A stretch of 29,299 nt of DNA from an uncultured Erysipelotrichaceae bacterium (GCA_902774655.1 CACYJD010000002.1:1-29299); one strand, 5' to 3'; positions 5,483 through 13,688 are shown, counted from the stretch's first letter. The notes: a model not told the origin generated them from the letters alone. Numbers and translations are program-made.

Positions 5483-7264
5483 ATGGCTCTTAATGAATAT
5501 GCTTTACTAAATAGCGATAGTGAAAGTATGGCAAGCAACTATGTCTTTTACGAGAGATTAAAAAATAATCGTAGTGGTTATTCTTATCTATATGGGAGAA
5601 TTAAACCAACTCTTAGTCGCTATAGAGAAGAAATAGGAGAGAGTCTAGTAGATGATAGCAAGGTGCGTGCTATGGCAGAAGCTGAGTTATCCAAGGAAAT
5701 TAGAGTTTTACAAGATGTTTTTGGAACAGAAATTGATGCTTCGCGCTTTCTTGCCGGTGGAAGATTAAATGATTTTAAAGAGTTATATGATGGTCTAACA
5801 AAAGCTATTAACTCGACTCTCGGTATTAAAGAAATATATGAACGTAATGTTACTTTAATTCAAACTAGTAAGAAGAGATTTAATAAAAAAAATGAACTGT
5901 TAGAAGGTGGTAAAAAAAGTATTATCTCTTTTTACCATACTTATTTAATCCAACAAATAGAGATAGATTTAGACGATATTGCAAAAGGCTTAGAAGAAGT
6001 TTTTAATAATTTACCGCCGAATAAAAGTTTAGAAGAAGCCGCAAAGGAATTTCTTCAAGTTAGGCTAAGAGAAACTTGTAAGCAAGCAGCGCTTCGTATG
6101 TTTTCTCCAGAGCGAGAATTAGAATTACAAGCTGAATTAGAATTAGGTTTATCTCCAGCGGAACTTCAAAGACAAAGAGAAGCCTATCAAGAACTCTATT
6201 TTGCATTGTCGCAAGAAGATAGTAATTCTTCGCCTTTTGTACAGCAGCTTTTTGATATATATAAAGTACAAGATGTAATTAAGGCACTCACAGAAGAAAT
6301 AGATAGTAGCGGTCGTATAGCTTCTCGAACAAGGAATGAAAAAGGAAAGTATGGTATTGCCAATGATGCCACTTTTAAACAAATAGGTGTAAATATCCAT
6401 CAGCGTGGCGGTTTAACGTTGGAGGCTTTTGAGAATTTTACAGTTAATACTATATTAAAGAAAACTGGGCAAAAGGGTGGCTCAGTGTCATCTGGCGCAA
6501 CCGGTATGAAAGCAGATAATATTATAACGCTTGAAATAGATGCCGATAGAGTCGCGCGAAGTTTAGCAGAATCCTATCAAATTGGTAGCGGCTCTGAAAA
6601 CAGGGCAAAAAACGTTCAAGCTATTGAGAAGTTATATGACGATTTGAAAGATGTTAGAAATGGTTTTATCGTTTATTCTTCTGCTAAGAATTATACTTAT
6701 AATGATAAATTTGGTGGCTTTAGTGCTGGTCAAGAACAAAACATTAGTAATTTCTTGGAAATGATGGACGATGTTTCTCGTTCTACAAGAAAGAATTATA
6801 AAACTCTTATGGGAATTATTTTACAATTAGGTGAGGGCGCAATAGGAGAGAAAGTCCTTAATAAAGATAATATTGAGAATCTATTAGCACAGAATATTGC
6901 TCTTTTTTTATTCGATGATTTTCAGACTTTAGGTGGAGAATCTCCGGGACCAACAGCTATTCACTTAATGGATTTAAATGGTATATATGTTCCTCTCTCT
7001 TTTATTCTTTTTTTATTAGCTGATGCTATTAGATTTGCAAGAGAAGATGTTAGCCGAATAAGAGACGTGGCTAGTGTTAGAATTAATGTTTCCCCAATTC
7101 TTTTTCCTACTGCGGCAGACCAACGAAAATGGGAGAAAGAAAATGAAGCTACTCCAATAGAGGCTTGGAACGAACAGAGGTATCAAGCACAAAAAAGTAC
7201 AACTATTCGAGCGCATTTCTTAAAGAATTTTCAACAAATTATAACTAACTTTTTAACAATATAA
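5483..7264 (+). CDS. Large hypothetical protein, possible virion structural protein (593 aa)
   Basis: The largest ORF of the window, with AGGTG 8 nt before the ATG. The first ~280 residues are helical and charged (coiled-coil-like stretches such as ERELELQAELELGLSPAELQRQ). A middle basic Gly/Ser segment (KKTGQKGGSVSSGATGMK, about 325-345) follows, and then a more compact C-terminal half with NGFIVYSSAKNYTYNDKFGG and a hydrophobic helix GIYVPLSFILFLLADAI (about 495-511). There are no catalytic motifs that I recognise. The paired SH3b-like gene, length and absence of enzyme signatures are compatible with a virion or head-associated protein, but this is a guess from context. A terminator follows immediately. 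Confidence 0.75.
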   Translation: MALNEYALLNSDSESMASNYVFYERLKNNRSGYSYLYGRIKPTLSRYREEIGESLVDDSKVRAMAEAELSKEIRVLQDVFGTEIDASRFLAGGRLNDFKELYDGLTKAINSTLGIKEIYERNVTLIQTSKKRFNKKNELLEGGKKSIISFYHTYLIQQIEIDLDDIAKGLEEVFNNLPPNKSLEEAAKEFLQVRLRETCKQAALRMFSPERELELQAELELGLSPAELQRQREAYQELYFALSQEDSNSSPFVQQLFDIYKVQDVIKALTEEIDSSGRIASRTRNEKGKYGIANDATFKQIGVNIHQRGGLTLEAFENFTVNTILKKTGQKGGSVSSGATGMKADNIITLEIDADRVARSLAESYQIGSGSENRAKNVQAIEKLYDDLKDVRNGFIVYSSAKNYTYNDKFGGFSAGQEQNISNFLEMMDDVSRSTRKNYKTLMGIILQLGEGAIGEKVLNKDNIENLLAQNIALFLFDDFQTLGGESPGPTAIHLMDLNGIYVPLSFILFLLADAIRFAREDVSRIRDVASVRINVSPILFPTAADQRKWEKENEATPIEAWNEQRYQAQKSTTIRAHFLKNFQQIITNFLTI

Positions 7265-7299
7265 AGGTGCTATTATAGAATAGCCCTTTATTTTTTTTT
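7263..7299 (+). terminator. Intrinsic terminator fused to next promoter
   Basis: AAAGG-T-GCTATT (7263-7274) pairs with AATAGC-CCTTT (7279-7289), then A and nine T. The T run ends inside the -35 TTGACT of the following promoter. Confidence 0.85.
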
Positions 7300-7326
7300 G
7301 ACTTTTTTATATAATTGATGTATAAT
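7298..7326 (+). promoter_or_regulatory. Promoter TTGACT-17-TATAAT
   Basis: -35 TTGACT at 7298-7303 and -10 TATAAT at 7321-7326. The leader AAATATAGAAAAAAATGATAGGAG runs into the ribosome site of the 7357 gene. Confidence 0.85.
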
Positions 7327-7356
7327 AAATATAGAAAAAAATGATAGGAGAATACT

Positions 7357-7995
7357 ATGGATATTAGTCATACACTATCCTCTTTTAAAACTGATGAAGA
7401 GTATTACTCTATATTAGAAGATAAGATAATTTCTAAAGTAGATTGGGAAGAAAAAGATACTGAGGAAAAAGAATATTGTTATGTTGATTTTGGTATTTGG
7501 ACTCTTTTCTTTAAAGATAGTTGGTTAGTTTCTTTGGTAGACCAACGTATAGTTGAAAAAACCGCACAGCCGCCTTTTGATATTATCTATACCGTTGAAA
7601 CAAAGGATGAAGGTCTTATGTCCTTTTATGATTACGGGGAAGCCTTTACTTGTGCGGCAATAGAAGAATATTATAGTGATGTTAATCCTACCTATACGGC
7701 AAAAGCATATGTGAAAAAAGTAAAAGAAAAAAGAACAAAACCTTTTATTTCATTTGGGGTAACAATTGAAGATGCTTTCAAAGAGGTGGCAGAACGTTTC
7801 AAGGAATTGCAAGAAATTGTCGAAGGAACCGAAGAAGTAATATCCGAAGCAACCACAACTTTTGAAGATTTAGATTTTGCTTTTGATGATAAACAAGAAT
7901 TTGAACGAGTATCAAAGTTATTAAAATATTATTGGGTTGAACGAAATAATTTGTCTTTTGGATTTAGTTATATTTATATTAGTTATCCTTGGTAA
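7357..7995 (+). CDS. Hypothetical acidic protein, 212 aa
   Basis: ATG with AGGAGA 8 nt upstream, alone under its own promoter. The product is acidic and Tyr/Glu-rich with an alpha-beta pattern: YVDFGIWTLFFKDSWLVSLV strands at the N-terminal third, a central FISFGVTIEDAFKEVAERFKELQEIVEG helix and a C-terminal YYWVERNNLSFGFSYIYISYPW strand pair. No signal peptide, membrane segment or metal motif is seen. I do not recognise a family. Monocistronic control suggests an early small effector, but no function can be named. Confidence 0.7.
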   Translation: MDISHTLSSFKTDEEYYSILEDKIISKVDWEEKDTEEKEYCYVDFGIWTLFFKDSWLVSLVDQRIVEKTAQPPFDIIYTVETKDEGLMSFYDYGEAFTCAAIEEYYSDVNPTYTAKAYVKKVKEKRTKPFISFGVTIEDAFKEVAERFKELQEIVEGTEEVISEATTTFEDLDFAFDDKQEFERVSKLLKYYWVERNNLSFGFSYIYISYPW

Positions 7996-8033
7996 CTTAA
8001 CTTTCTATATGTATTCATCATTAATAAATTTAT

Positions 8034-8062
8034 TTGATTTTTAATATTATTTTTGATATAAT
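8034..8062 (+). promoter_or_regulatory. Promoter TTGATT-17-TATAAT
   Basis: -35 TTGATT (8034-8039), -10 TATAAT (8057-8062), then ATATATAGAAAATAAGAAAGGAG into the 8095 gene. Just upstream (7996-8010) CTTAACTTTCTATAT is an inverted copy of the conserved leader without a -10. Confidence 0.85.
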
Positions 8063-8094
8063 ATATATAGAAAATAAGAAAGGAGAGTTATAAA

Positions 8095-8484
8095 ATGAAA
8101 ATATCTATTCACTCTTATTATAGTTATGCCTTATGTGAACTAGAAGCAGATATTAAGGAACTTGTAAAAGAAGTACAAGAATATTTTGATAGCGATTTTG
8201 GACAATCAAGAGGACGTTCTCTTAAAAAAGGAGAGTGGGAACGAGTTGTTATCACCGAAGAAGATATAATAAATTGTCTAAGCGGCAATGATGAATACGA
8301 CAAAGGCATTTATTATTGTTACACAGACAAAGGCGAACAATATTGGGATGAAACAGCTTTGTTTGCTGAAATCTCAGGTTGTATTTACGAGTATTGTAGT
8401 GATAAAGAAGAAGTTATTGAGTGGGGTGACCTTGTAAGTAGACGAGTTTTTGTCCAAGATAACCTCGTACATGAGGATTTTTAA
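8095..8484 (+). CDS. Hypothetical acidic protein, 129 aa
   Basis: The first gene of a promoter-led operon that runs through the kinase-like and nucleotidyltransferase genes. AAAGGAGAG precedes the ATG. The N terminus (MKISIHSYYSYALCELEADIKELVKEVQEYF) predicts a strand and long amphipathic helix. A KKGEWERVVITEEDI segment and a CIYEYCSDKEEVIEWGDL segment follow. It contains three Cys but no metal-binding spacing. No family recognised. A 16-nt gap separates it from the next gene. Confidence 0.7.
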   Translation: MKISIHSYYSYALCELEADIKELVKEVQEYFDSDFGQSRGRSLKKGEWERVVITEEDIINCLSGNDEYDKGIYYCYTDKGEQYWDETALFAEISGCIYEYCSDKEEVIEWGDLVSRRVFVQDNLVHEDF

Positions 8485-8500
8485 AGGGGAGGTTTTAACT

Positions 8501-8875
8501 ATGAAATCAAGACGTAAGATGCGTAAAAAGGCACAGCACGTTATTAATAAGAATATTCGGCTTCTTAATAAAGGCATTGAAAATGATGACTTGTGGCGCG
8601 GACGCTTTATTATGCGTCAGATAGATGCTAGATGGTCACCTTTCGATGATGGTTCCGGTGGTCAGCTTTTTGCTACTATTATGATGGTAGATAAAAGAAC
8701 TGGACAGACAAAGAAGGTCTGGTTAGATAACTATGATTCTCCTTGGAATTACTTCTCAGCTATAAACGATTTTATTGTAAAAGATTGCGCTGTGTGGGAA
8801 AAGGAAGGACGAGATTTCTTATATAACGATAATACTGATTACACTAAAGTTGCGTGGGAGTTTAATGGGGTATAA
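8501..8875 (+). CDS. Hypothetical basic/aromatic protein, 124 aa
   Basis: The start at ATG 8501 is preferred because GGGGAGG lies 9 nt upstream; the longer frame from 8450 has no site and overlaps the previous gene. The N terminus is very basic (MKSRRKMRKKAQHVINKNIR), suiting nucleic-acid binding. The rest is a Trp/Asp-rich domain (RQIDARWSPFDDGSGG, KKVWLDNYDSPWNYFSAIND). Its stop overlaps the start of the kinase-like gene by 11 nt, implying coupled translation. Function unknown. Confidence 0.7.
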   Translation: MKSRRKMRKKAQHVINKNIRLLNKGIENDDLWRGRFIMRQIDARWSPFDDGSGGQLFATIMMVDKRTGQTKKVWLDNYDSPWNYFSAINDFIVKDCAVWEKEGRDFLYNDNTDYTKVAWEFNGV

Positions 8876-9830
8876 TTTATCTAAGATTAAAGATGATTTA
8901 GAGAAAAAGGTTTTTTTGTATGATTTTATGCTTCCACAAAATTTAGCAATAGCTGGGGTGTGTAATCTTTATAGCAGTACATACAAAGAAGAAACAGAGG
9001 AAGTAATATGTGAAGCGTTTAAGCCTTTATTTAGTACGGAAATTGGAAATCAAGGGCTTACGCTTCATAATGGCGCAAGTAAGGTTGTAATTGTGCCAGA
9101 GGATAAAAGAGTAGATTACGTTATTAAACTTCCTTGCGATGGTTTTTATATGGATGCCGCCCATTGGTTAGACCGCTGTCAATCAATTTTACGCAGGGAA
9201 AAGGATGATGAGGTCTTTCAAGAAATTTTTGAACTTGCCGCAAAAAATTATATTTCACAAGTACCAGAAGATTGGTTTTTAGACTATAATCTTAGCGATA
9301 TAAATAGCGACTATACTAGTGATTGGATTTCTTCTAACACAGAGTTGAGAAAAAATCACTATTATTTAAAGTATAATAAAGTGCCGCTCGGCGCTGAGAA
9401 TTATTGTGACGTGGAATATAAGGTTTATCAAAAGATGAAAGAAAAAAAGATAGATTGCTTTTTTGCTCGTATAGATAAAATAGATATAGGTGAACAGGCT
9501 TTATATATTCAAGAGCGGGCGAAAGCGCTTTCTGATTTTGATGAAAGTTTAGAAGAACTTTATCCAGACGTTAAAGTTCATAATTGGTCTAAAAAAGCAG
9601 CGGAACGGGCAGAAAAGAACGGTATTATAATTCGCGCTGTTTGGTTAGAACTAGCGGCAAAAACCTATGGGAGAAGAAAGGTTAAGAGGTTACTAAGATT
9701 CTTTTTTTCTCCTAGAAAAAAGGATAAACGTCTATCTGAAATAATTAGCCAAGATATTCACGACGGTAATTATGGATTTAGAATAGATGGAACTCCTTGT
9801 TTTATTGATTATTCGGGTTACTATGGATAG
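8865..9830 (+). CDS. Protein/aminoglycoside-kinase-fold protein
   Basis: A 321-aa protein; the start is ATG 8865 behind GGGAG, overlapping the upstream gene. Kinase-fold landmarks are in order: an N-lobe strand pair SKVVIVPEDKRVDYVIKLP with the candidate ATP lysine K88, an EYKVYQKMKEKKIDCF helix, a hinge-like segment QALYIQERAKAL, and the catalytic SQDIHDGN with D297 and N302 at the exact D-x4-N spacing of APH/choline-kinase relatives. DYSG with D315 lies in the DFG position. The protein ends six residues after that motif, so the usual C-lobe helices are missing or supplied by the insert between hinge and catalytic loop. No Gly-rich loop is obvious. Substrate unknown; it could modify host proteins or small molecules. 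Confidence 0.65.
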   Translation: MGYNLSKIKDDLEKKVFLYDFMLPQNLAIAGVCNLYSSTYKEETEEVICEAFKPLFSTEIGNQGLTLHNGASKVVIVPEDKRVDYVIKLPCDGFYMDAAHWLDRCQSILRREKDDEVFQEIFELAAKNYISQVPEDWFLDYNLSDINSDYTSDWISSNTELRKNHYYLKYNKVPLGAENYCDVEYKVYQKMKEKKIDCFFARIDKIDIGEQALYIQERAKALSDFDESLEELYPDVKVHNWSKKAAERAEKNGIIIRAVWLELAAKTYGRRKVKRLLRFFFSPRKKDKRLSEIISQDIHDGNYGFRIDGTPCFIDYSGYYG

Positions 9831-9842
9831 AAAGGAGGAATT

Positions 9843-10637
9843 ATGAATACTTTATCTAAATTGTTGGAAGAGTATGAAAAGAGCTATGGACGAGAAGTCT
9901 TTGCGGCTTTTGTTTGGGGCAGTCAACTTACTGGATTAAATGACGCTAATAGTGACCTTGACTGTATTTTTTATGTTTTTCCACGTAAAGAAGAGGTTTA
10001 TGATGTACATGGCGTAAAATCAAAAGAAGTCGAAGTTCTTGGAGATACTGTTATTGTTAAAGATATGAGGGAGTTCTTCAAAGAAAATGGCGATTTACGT
10101 CATTATATGTGTTGTTATAGTTACCTATTTAGAGAAGAAGAATATAGCTACTTCCATCGTGATTATGAAGTATATATGGAAGATTATTGTGAAAAAGTTT
10201 TGTATGAAAGTAGTTATGGAGAAGAAAATGTGCTACTTCAAGAGGTTATGGGCAGAGTAACTGCTTTTAATTGGGACAAGATTAATGGAAATGGGCATTA
10301 TAGAGCGTATCATTGCTTTTATATGGCTGGCGTTTTACAATCTTTTTTAAAGGGTTATCCTTTATATAATAGTGTTTTCTATGATGATATTGTGGAAAAT
10401 GATTGCGCGCCGTATGGAATGTCCAAGAAAGAACTTCTTGCTGTAAAGAATGGAAGCAAAGAATTTACGCAAGAACAAAGGCAGTTGATTGAGGGAGATT
10501 TTAAAGAATTAAAGAAACTTGCGCGACCATTCCTTCTCTTTTTTAGTGGTAGAGCGTCAAGAGAAGAAGATTATAGTGCTTCCCATAAGAAGGGAAACTA
10601 TATCCTTAATCTGGTCTTTGAAGATATATTTAAGTAA
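9843..10637 (+). CDS. Pol-beta-type nucleotidyltransferase (RlaP-like)
   Basis: A 264-aa protein with AAAGGAGG before its ATG, 12 nt after the kinase-like gene. The N-terminal motif AAFVWGSQLTGLNDANSDLDCIF carries G26-S27, D38 and D40, the GS-x9-11-D-x-D signature of DNA polymerase beta-superfamily nucleotidyltransferases. A third acid is likely within VEVLGDTVIVKDMREFF. The size and helical C-terminal half (HYRAYHCFYMAGVLQSFLKG) resemble the stand-alone RlaP/DUF family found in phages beside RNA-repair genes, though no ligase is present here. It would transfer NMP to a protein, RNA or small molecule. Adjacency to a kinase-fold protein suggests a shared modification task. Confidence 0.72.
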   Translation: MNTLSKLLEEYEKSYGREVFAAFVWGSQLTGLNDANSDLDCIFYVFPRKEEVYDVHGVKSKEVEVLGDTVIVKDMREFFKENGDLRHYMCCYSYLFREEEYSYFHRDYEVYMEDYCEKVLYESSYGEENVLLQEVMGRVTAFNWDKINGNGHYRAYHCFYMAGVLQSFLKGYPLYNSVFYDDIVENDCAPYGMSKKELLAVKNGSKEFTQEQRQLIEGDFKELKKLARPFLLFFSGRASREEDYSASHKKGNYILNLVFEDIFK

Positions 10638-10643
10638 TAATAT

Positions 10644-10672
10644 TTGAATATATTTGAAAAAAGTATTATAAT
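10644..10672 (+). promoter_or_regulatory. Promoter TTGAAT-17-TATAAT for lipoprotein operon
   Basis: TTGAAT (10644-10649) and TATAAT (10667-10672), 17-bp spacer. It lacks the ATATATAGAAAAG leader of the other promoters and is not preceded by a clear terminator, so it may be a secondary or differently controlled promoter. Confidence 0.6.
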
Positions 10673-10701
10673 AATATTATAATAAAAGAAAGGGGAATTG
10701 A

Positions 10702-11349
10702 ATGAAGTATTTTAAGAGAACTTTTATAGCGCTCGCGGCGGTATTAATAAGTATTTTAACTTTTACTGCCTGTAATTCAGATTTAAAATCAAAATCAAAT
10801 GAACAAAGTATGGCAGAAGTAACAACAGCAGTAGTAACAACCGTAGCTCCAACTACCGCTGCTTCTACTACAGTTGCGCCGACCACAGTAAAAACCACTC
10901 AACCAACAACAAAAGCTATAAGGGCAGAAGCCGTTGGAAGTGAGAAGACTGAGGATAATGAAGACGCAGAAGATGGGAGTCACAGCTATATTAGTTCTAA
11001 TGTTGATAATGGCACTGTGGATGCCGGTAATGATTATAATAGCAGCGAAGTAAATTATAATGCCCAGTATTCTCCTGATAAGTTTCAAAATTCAGGAGTG
11101 ATTAGCTGGGGTGGCTATGATTGGACTTATTACAGCGAGTTAATTTTACCTGGTGATGGTTTAAATATTCCCGGCAGACATACTACAGAAGATGGGTATG
11201 TTTGTGATGGTGATGGTTATGTTGTGCTTGCCGCCGATTTGAGTCTGCTACCAAGATATAGCGTTGTTGACACACCTTTTGGACGAGAAGGAAAAGTATA
11301 TGATACTGGCTGTGCTTACGGAGTTTTAGACGTGTACGTGGGGTGGTAA
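10702..11349 (+). CDS. Lipoprotein with Thr-rich linker and C-terminal 3D domain
   Basis: A 215-aa protein. A basic start (MKYFKR) and hydrophobic stretch lead to a lipobox-like FTAC with C24, so it is probably lipidated and anchored outside the membrane. Residues about 38-72 are a Thr/Ala/Pro-rich linker (TTVAPTTAASTTVAPTT), as in wall-spanning proteins. An acidic stretch follows. The last ~60 residues (GDGYVVLAADLSLLP, VVDTPFGREGKVYDTGCAYG, LDVYVGW) match the 3D domain, a double-psi beta barrel of MltA/RlpA/YuiC-type lytic transglycosylases, with the D-T-G and L-D-V acids kept. It likely acts on peptidoglycan at the cell surface; lysis or superinfection exclusion are possible roles. Confidence 0.75.
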   Translation: MKYFKRTFIALAAVLISILTFTACNSDLKSKSNEQSMAEVTTAVVTTVAPTTAASTTVAPTTVKTTQPTTKAIRAEAVGSEKTEDNEDAEDGSHSYISSNVDNGTVDAGNDYNSSEVNYNAQYSPDKFQNSGVISWGGYDWTYYSELILPGDGLNIPGRHTTEDGYVCDGDGYVVLAADLSLLPRYSVVDTPFGREGKVYDTGCAYGVLDVYVGW

Positions 11350-11350
11350 T

Positions 11351-11713
11351 GTGGTACATACACTTAATCGCGCTTGGTTTAAAATAGTATTAAAAATGCT
11401 GGATAATCAAAGAGAATTAAAAGGCATTTTAATTGTACTTTCAGATGATGAAAAAATGAGAAAAGAAGAAGAGATTATGTGTACCAAAGAGATTATAGAT
11501 TTCTTTAGTACAAAGATGACCGGGAGTGGTTTAACTCTTGTTAGTAAGCTCTTATTTTGCTCACCCAACGATTTTCCAAAAGATTTAAAAATGCCTATTA
11601 ATAAAATAAAATCAAATTGGGAAGAAAAAGAACTCAATTTTTATTTACTTTCACACGATATACATAATCCTATGACTATTAATTATATAGAACATAATAT
11701 AACTAAAATATGA
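11351..11713 (+). CDS. Hypothetical protein, 120 aa
   Basis: It starts at GTG 2 nt after the lipoprotein stop, with GGGGTGG as ribosome site. The product is helical and lysine/glutamate-rich (KMLDNQRELKGILIVLSDDEKMRKEEE) with a STKMTGSGLTLVSKLLFC segment. No signal, membrane or metal motif. Not recognised. Because it is translationally linked to the lipoprotein it may be its cytoplasmic partner, for example an immunity or control factor, but there is no direct evidence. Confidence 0.6.
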   Translation: MVHTLNRAWFKIVLKMLDNQRELKGILIVLSDDEKMRKEEEIMCTKEIIDFFSTKMTGSGLTLVSKLLFCSPNDFPKDLKMPINKIKSNWEEKELNFYLLSHDIHNPMTINYIEHNITKI

Positions 11714-11727
11714 TGATGGAGGTCATT

Positions 11728-12441
11728 ATGAACGATTTATTTAGAACTTTATCCCGCACCAGTGATATGCCTGTAAAGCGTTGTGAGCGTTGCGGCAATA
11801 TTGCTGATAATACCTTTTATGTAAAGAAAGGTACTAAAGCCCACGAAAGAATTAGCCACGACTTGTGTGATTCTTGCGCGAATTGGTTGTGTAATTTTAT
11901 CGCTTTCTTTGTAACGATAGAAGACGACAAACTTGAAGAGATTGAGGATATTGTATCCTATGATAATCCTGTCTACGAAGCCTTTGTTGAGGAATTAATG
12001 GAAAAAGAGCAAAAGGCGGTAGTAAAAACTCCTGAAAAGCCCGTGCAGAAAAGCGGCATTAAAAGTATTCCTAATGAGGTAATTGAAGCTGCTGATGCTT
12101 TCTTTGGAGCTTTGGCTGAGGGTGCTGCTTCTACTAAGGGCAAAGACAATGGTAAGAGCCAAAATGAAAAAGAGGACGAAAATTCAATTAAGCCAGTTAT
12201 TATTCCTATTGGGGATTTCCTCAAAAAGAATATTGGTGAAAAGAAAATCGTTCCTAAGCAGGAAGTGCAGGAGGCACCAATCGTAACTCGAATTAAAAAG
12301 TTAATTGCGGATTGCAAAGATGATGACTTCGATACGGCACTTAAAAAGGTTACTTCTTTTGTAGGCGGATTGACTATGGAAGAGATGAAAGAGTTCAAGA
12401 AGCACGAGCGCGAATTGGAGAAATATTTCCTTGGTGAGTAA
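11728..12441 (+). CDS. Zinc-finger-containing hypothetical protein, 237 aa
   Basis: ATG 11728 is chosen because GGAGGTC lies 8 nt upstream; the in-frame ATG codons at 11710-11716 precede that site. The N-terminal domain has a treble-clef-like metal site: RCERCGN at about residues 18-24 and LCDSCANW at about 47-54. A linker rich in Glu/Lys/Pro (about 95-185) follows, ending in a conserved-looking C-terminal helical domain RIKKLIADCKDDDFDTALKK...TMEEMKEFKKHERELEKYF. Codon use is more GC-rich than its neighbours, a hint of high expression. It is followed directly by a terminator. Function unknown; DNA or RNA binding is plausible. Confidence 0.72.
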   Translation: MNDLFRTLSRTSDMPVKRCERCGNIADNTFYVKKGTKAHERISHDLCDSCANWLCNFIAFFVTIEDDKLEEIEDIVSYDNPVYEAFVEELMEKEQKAVVKTPEKPVQKSGIKSIPNEVIEAADAFFGALAEGAASTKGKDNGKSQNEKEDENSIKPVIIPIGDFLKKNIGEKKIVPKQEVQEAPIVTRIKKLIADCKDDDFDTALKKVTSFVGGLTMEEMKEFKKHERELEKYFLGE

Positions 12442-12454
12442 GACACTTTTAGAA

Positions 12455-12485
12455 AGGAGTAGCTGTAATGGCTACTCTTTTTTTT
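12455..12485 (+). terminator. Intrinsic terminator fused to next promoter
   Basis: GAGTAGC (12457-12463), loop TGTAATG, GCTACTC (12471-12477), then a run of eight T leading straight into TTGACT at 12484. Confidence 0.87.
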
Positions 12486-12512
12486 GACTTTTTATATATT
12501 TTTTAGTATAAT
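12484..12512 (+). promoter_or_regulatory. Promoter TTGACT-17-TATAAT for the paralog array
   Basis: -35 at 12484-12489, -10 at 12507-12512, leader ATATATAGAATAATAGGGGAGG. No further promoter or terminator is seen until 17098, so this likely drives the whole 12537-17035 set. Confidence 0.85.
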
Positions 12513-12536
12513 ATATATAGAATAATAGGGGAGGAA

Positions 12537-12779
12537 TTGATAATAGATAAAAGTAAATACCGAGTTTATGCAGTTTGCGGCGACGGTAAGTTATACCGAT
12601 TAGCAACACCGCCTAATGGTTGGACTTTAGAAGGCATTAAGAAATTAAAAGCAGAAGTTCTCGAAGAAAAGATTGGAAAAGTCCTATTTGGAGTAAGAGA
12701 AAACTGTATTAAAGAGAAAGAGATATATCCCATTCGTTCAAAAGATGTTACTAGTATTTGCTATGTGGAGGAAAAGTAA
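12537..12779 (+). CDS. Hypothetical protein, 80 aa
   Basis: First gene behind the promoter. The start is TTG at 12537, only 2-3 nt after GGGGAGG, which is unusually close; no ATG is available, so the start is uncertain. The product has strands YRVYAVCGDGKLYRLATPP, a central helix LEGIKKLKAEVLEEKIG and strands VLFGVRENCIKEKEIYP. It looks like a small compact alpha-beta protein of unknown family. The stop is immediately followed by the next start. Confidence 0.6.
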   Translation: MIIDKSKYRVYAVCGDGKLYRLATPPNGWTLEGIKKLKAEVLEEKIGKVLFGVRENCIKEKEIYPIRSKDVTSICYVEEK

Positions 12780-13298
12780 TTGGATATTAAGAAAAGTCAT
12801 TATTTAACAGACGAAGAATTAGCAAAATTATTGAGAGATAGATTTATTCTAAATTTGATTGAGGAAAATTATCCTAGTATTTTTGAACGAGCAGACTCTA
12901 CGAAAAGATTACTCAAAGCGGCAGAAGAAAAAATAAAGCCCATTCCGTTATGTGGTGGCAACTATTGGGTGCAGAAAAAAGATAACGAAACATACTATAA
13001 TAATTTAAAACTTGCCGCGATGATTTGGGGCTATTATGAGAGTTTCCAGAATCATTGGTGCAGTAATTATTCTGACGGCTTTGTTAGTGATGTACAACTA
13101 TCAAGAGAGCAATATTCTGATTTAACTTGGGAAGAATATCTAAAGTTTTTATGCGACGTCGCGCGAAATGAGCAGATAAAAGTTAGGGGAAATTGGAAAA
13201 GTAATACAAGTGATAAAGTGTTGACTTTTCTGGTTGAACCTGGAGATACGGTAGAGAAACTTCAAAATTTATTTAAAGAGTTTTCAGACGACGTGTAA
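12780..13298 (+). CDS. Hypothetical protein, 172 aa
   Basis: It starts at TTG, one base after the previous stop, with GGAGG 10 nt upstream. The protein is helical and Trp/Tyr-rich (GGNYWVQKKDNETYYNNLKLAAMIWGYYE, WEEYLKFLCDVARNEQI), with no signal peptide. A C-terminal segment VLTFLVEPGDTVEKLQNLFKEF resembles a strand plus helix. Not recognised. Its position at the head of the paralog array suggests a shared pathway, but sequence does not link it to the array motif. Confidence 0.65.
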   Translation: MDIKKSHYLTDEELAKLLRDRFILNLIEENYPSIFERADSTKRLLKAAEEKIKPIPLCGGNYWVQKKDNETYYNNLKLAAMIWGYYESFQNHWCSNYSDGFVSDVQLSREQYSDLTWEEYLKFLCDVARNEQIKVRGNWKSNTSDKVLTFLVEPGDTVEKLQNLFKEFSDDV

Positions 13299-13317
13299 CT
13301 AGATTGGAAGTGGAAAG

Positions 13318-13674
13318 TTGGTTGTAGATGTAAAAGATTTTTTTAAAAATAAACACGACTTTATACAAAATAGTGTTTTAATAATGAATAATAATGATGA
13401 AAATACAATAATTATATTTGGCGCAGAATGGTCATCATCTCTCGATAGTACCATTTCTTATTATGGAGATAATTTAAATAAAATAGAACTTGTTAAAAAA
13501 GAACTTACTGATTACTATTATCATAACCCAAAATTACATTACTACGTTGTTTATTATAATAACAGTACCCCAGAAGAACAAGGTCTAATTGATGAAATAT
13601 ATAATTTTTTAGTAAACGCTGGGGCAGATGTAATATTATTAGAAGAAATAGAATGGGTGTGGGTTCCAGATTGA
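13318..13674 (+). CDS. Array paralog 1, hypothetical (118 aa)
   Basis: First member of a tandem family sharing a C-terminal module: a hydrophobic strand (HYYVVYYNN), a turn with acidic residues, a helix of the form (E/N)xIYnfL, then G-x-D-V and an acidic end. Here the module reads EIYNFLVNAGADVILLEE. The N-terminal part has a long extended segment with FGAEWSS. TTG start with GGAAG at fair distance. Small alpha-beta fold, cytoplasmic, no catalytic residues recognised. Confidence 0.65.
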   Translation: MVVDVKDFFKNKHDFIQNSVLIMNNNDENTIIIFGAEWSSSLDSTISYYGDNLNKIELVKKELTDYYYHNPKLHYYVVYYNNSTPEEQGLIDEIYNFLVNAGADVILLEEIEWVWVPD

Positions 13675-13688
13675 TAGGAGATAGTTAA

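Noticed and set aside
11973..12446. Minus-strand ORF of 157 aa
   Set aside because: Antisense shadow of the zinc-finger gene at 11728-12441, Ser/Phe-rich, without promoter or ribosome site.
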